DNA of 64,000 nt from the NCBI GenBank assembly GCA_002083555.1, contig MSXN01000007.1, positions 124,001-188,000 of the forward strand, in the 5' to 3' direction. Of the stretch, positions 62,782-64,000 are shown piece by piece (position 1 is the first letter of the stretch; every line of letters begins with the position of its first letter). A program made the translations under genes and the position numbers. Below the pieces are notes generated by a model. The model did not search any database, was not told where the DNA came from, and worked only from the letters and a program-made list of their open reading frames with translations. Origin of the DNA: Nitrospira sp. ST-bin5. GTDB lineage: Bacteria; Nitrospirota; Nitrospiria; Nitrospirales; Nitrospiraceae.

Positions 62782-64000
62782 ATGATCGTTCTCTCTTACA
62801 ATCCGGGCCACGACGGAGCATTCGCTTATCTTGAGGACGGGCGGTTAGTAGCTTCAATTGAAGCTGAGAAAAACTCCCACTATCGACATTCAGCTTTGTC
62901 CGTTCCGAGTGTGTTCAGCGTTCTCGGTGAACTCAAAGCAGTTCCCGACGTGCTTTGTAGAGCTGGCTGGTGGCCCAGCGACACTCATCAATCTGAGCAG
63001 GGCGGTCTCGCTGGATACCATGGAGTCCGCAAGAGCGACATTATCGTTGGCAAAAGGCGTCTATTGGGAAAGACGATTGAGTACTTCTCATCTTCCCACG
63101 AACGCTCCCATCTTCTATGTGCTTTTGGGATGTCTGACCTGCCTAGGGGCACGCCATGCTATGCGTTACTTTGGGAAGGCGTAATCGGTGCGTTCTACGA
63201 AATTGATTCCGAGTTGAACATAACAAAGCTCGCCGATGTCATGCCCGAACCGGGGCATCGTTATGCCCTACTCTACGGCCTGGCGGATCCGACCTTTGAT
63301 AACAGTGCTGCAGAATTCTCCCGATTATCGGATGCTGGAAAGCTCATGGCTTTAGCATCGTTTTCGAAGCGAAATAAGCCTTCGGATGAAGAGGAAAGAA
63401 TTATCGCCTTCTTAATGCAGGATTGCCTCCACCTCAAGCCGAAGGAGTGCGAGAAGTTGCGAGATTGCAGGCACTACAACGTGGGACTGGATGATCAGGA
63501 GTTTCGTAACTTCGCAGGTATTCTCAGCGACAGAATATTCGATCGCTTTTATCAATTTGCCAAGTCGAACATGAAGAGAAGCATGCCATTGCTGATCACT
63601 GGGGGGTGCGGACTAAACTGTGACTGGAACACGAAGTGGAGCGAGACCAAGCTCTTTCCCGAGATTTTCGTGCCGCCTGTCGCCAACGATTCGGGCTCGG
63701 CGATCGGTACTGCGATTGACGCACAGTTTTATTTCACGGGAAACCCCAAGGTCAATTGGAATGTTTATTCTGGCCTTGAGTTTTTAGCCAATGGCGCATT
63801 CGATACATCCTTATTTGATGAGTACACAGCGGACTACGCAATGATTGCCGACATGCTGGCTAGCGACTTAATCATTGGATGGGTAAGCGGAAAATGCGAA
63901 ATCGGACCGCGGGCTCTCGGAAATCGATCGATCCTTGCTTCACCGTTTCAGGATAGGACTAGGGTGCGGCTGAATGAAATAAAGCAGCGGGAACAGTTTC
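62782..64000 (+). CDS. carbamoyltransferase, NodU/CmcH family, 3' end outside window
   Basis: At least 406 residues from ATG 62782 with no stop before the edge. The start VLSYNPGHDGAFAYLEDGRLVASIEAEKNSHYR is the N-terminal Kae1-like metal/ATP fold; LITGGCGLNCDWNTKW, VPPVANDSGSAIGTA and SGKCEIGPRALGNRSILASPF are conserved in NodU and other O-carbamoyltransferases. These transfer a carbamoyl group to sugar hydroxyls. It follows the fusion gene by 13 bp, so carbamoylation of the glycan made by the neighbours is likely. Confidence 0.9.
   Translation, partial: MIVLSYNPGHDGAFAYLEDGRLVASIEAEKNSHYRHSALSVPSVFSVLGELKAVPDVLCRAGWWPSDTHQSEQGGLAGYHGVRKSDIIVGKRRLLGKTIEYFSSSHERSHLLCAFGMSDLPRGTPCYALLWEGVIGAFYEIDSELNITKLADVMPEPGHRYALLYGLADPTFDNSAAEFSRLSDAGKLMALASFSKRNKPSDEEERIIAFLMQDCLHLKPKECEKLRDCRHYNVGLDDQEFRNFAGILSDRIFDRFYQFAKSNMKRSMPLLITGGCGLNCDWNTKWSETKLFPEIFVPPVANDSGSAIGTAIDAQFYFTGNPKVNWNVYSGLEFLANGAFDTSLFDEYTADYAMIADMLASDLIIGWVSGKCEIGPRALGNRSILASPFQDRTRVRLNEIKQREQF

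Overview
The left half of this window (about 1-32,100) reads as the chromosome backbone of a moderately GC-rich Gram-negative bacterium. It opens with the conserved origin-proximal block on the minus strand: rpmH, rnpA, yidD, yidC, mnmE, mnmG and a truncated rsmG. A perfect 16-bp parS palindrome lies across the rsmG start. The family mix (PilZ, DUF4398-type lipoprotein, three L,D-transpeptidase-related genes, TgpA/DUF58/MoxR, ChaN) fits a Nitrospira-like (Nitrospirota) genome. That placement is an impression from gene content, not a demonstrated assignment.

Backbone layout. 1-6,500: tRNA modification, membrane insertion and ribosome/RNase P genes, driven at least in part by a near-perfect promoter upstream of rpmH. 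6,800-10,300: small envelope proteins and the L,D-transpeptidase trio. 10,400-14,660: a sugar-phosphate operon (pgi, pgl, glk, rpiA) overlapping an M1 aminopeptidase and a VOC protein, followed by a broken copy of the peptidase's tail. 18,100-26,650: PilZ protein, the classic ybbP/ybbA pair divergent from tesA, a small membrane protein, a SWIM/coiled-coil protein, ChaN and a methyltransferase-like protein. 26,786-31,076: a MoxR, DUF58, TgpA transglutaminase module.

At 32,133-32,182 the 3' part of a tRNA-Gly(GCC) gene stands alone on the minus strand, which is what an integration site leaves at one edge of a genomic island. To its right, apparently to the window end, everything looks accessory. 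32,584-40,734 is a type I restriction-modification locus (hsdM, hsdS, DUF1643 protein, hsdR) with a YgjP-like metallopeptidase. 40,831-43,975 is an overlapping OLD/TOPRIM nuclease plus UvrD-like helicase pair resembling the Gabija defence system. 44,158-45,823 holds three small unrecognised genes.

46,600-59,690 is an integron-type gene-cassette array with no integron integrase in view. Single rightward genes, several carrying a HEPN-like R-x4-H motif, are separated by attC-like sites. Three insertion sequences (IS1182, IS30 and IS3 families) interrupt it. The most unusual feature is a repeat family: two 277-280-bp units, one partial copy, and one long copy carrying a small tyrosine recombinase gene. 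All three preserved left ends sit exactly where an attC core GTTA (or ATTA) ends. At the right ends the core motif reappears as GTTA in three of the four copies and as GTTC in the fourth. All four copies with a right half keep a sigma70-like promoter with an exact 17-bp spacer pointing at the next gene. They may be attC-targeting mobile elements with miniature derivatives, or promoter-bearing cassettes.

The right end (59,689-64,000) is a tightly packed surface-glycan cluster: a GT32-type glycosyltransferase, a GT25 / sulfotransferase-like / GH16 fusion, and a NodU-family carbamoyltransferase cut by the window edge.
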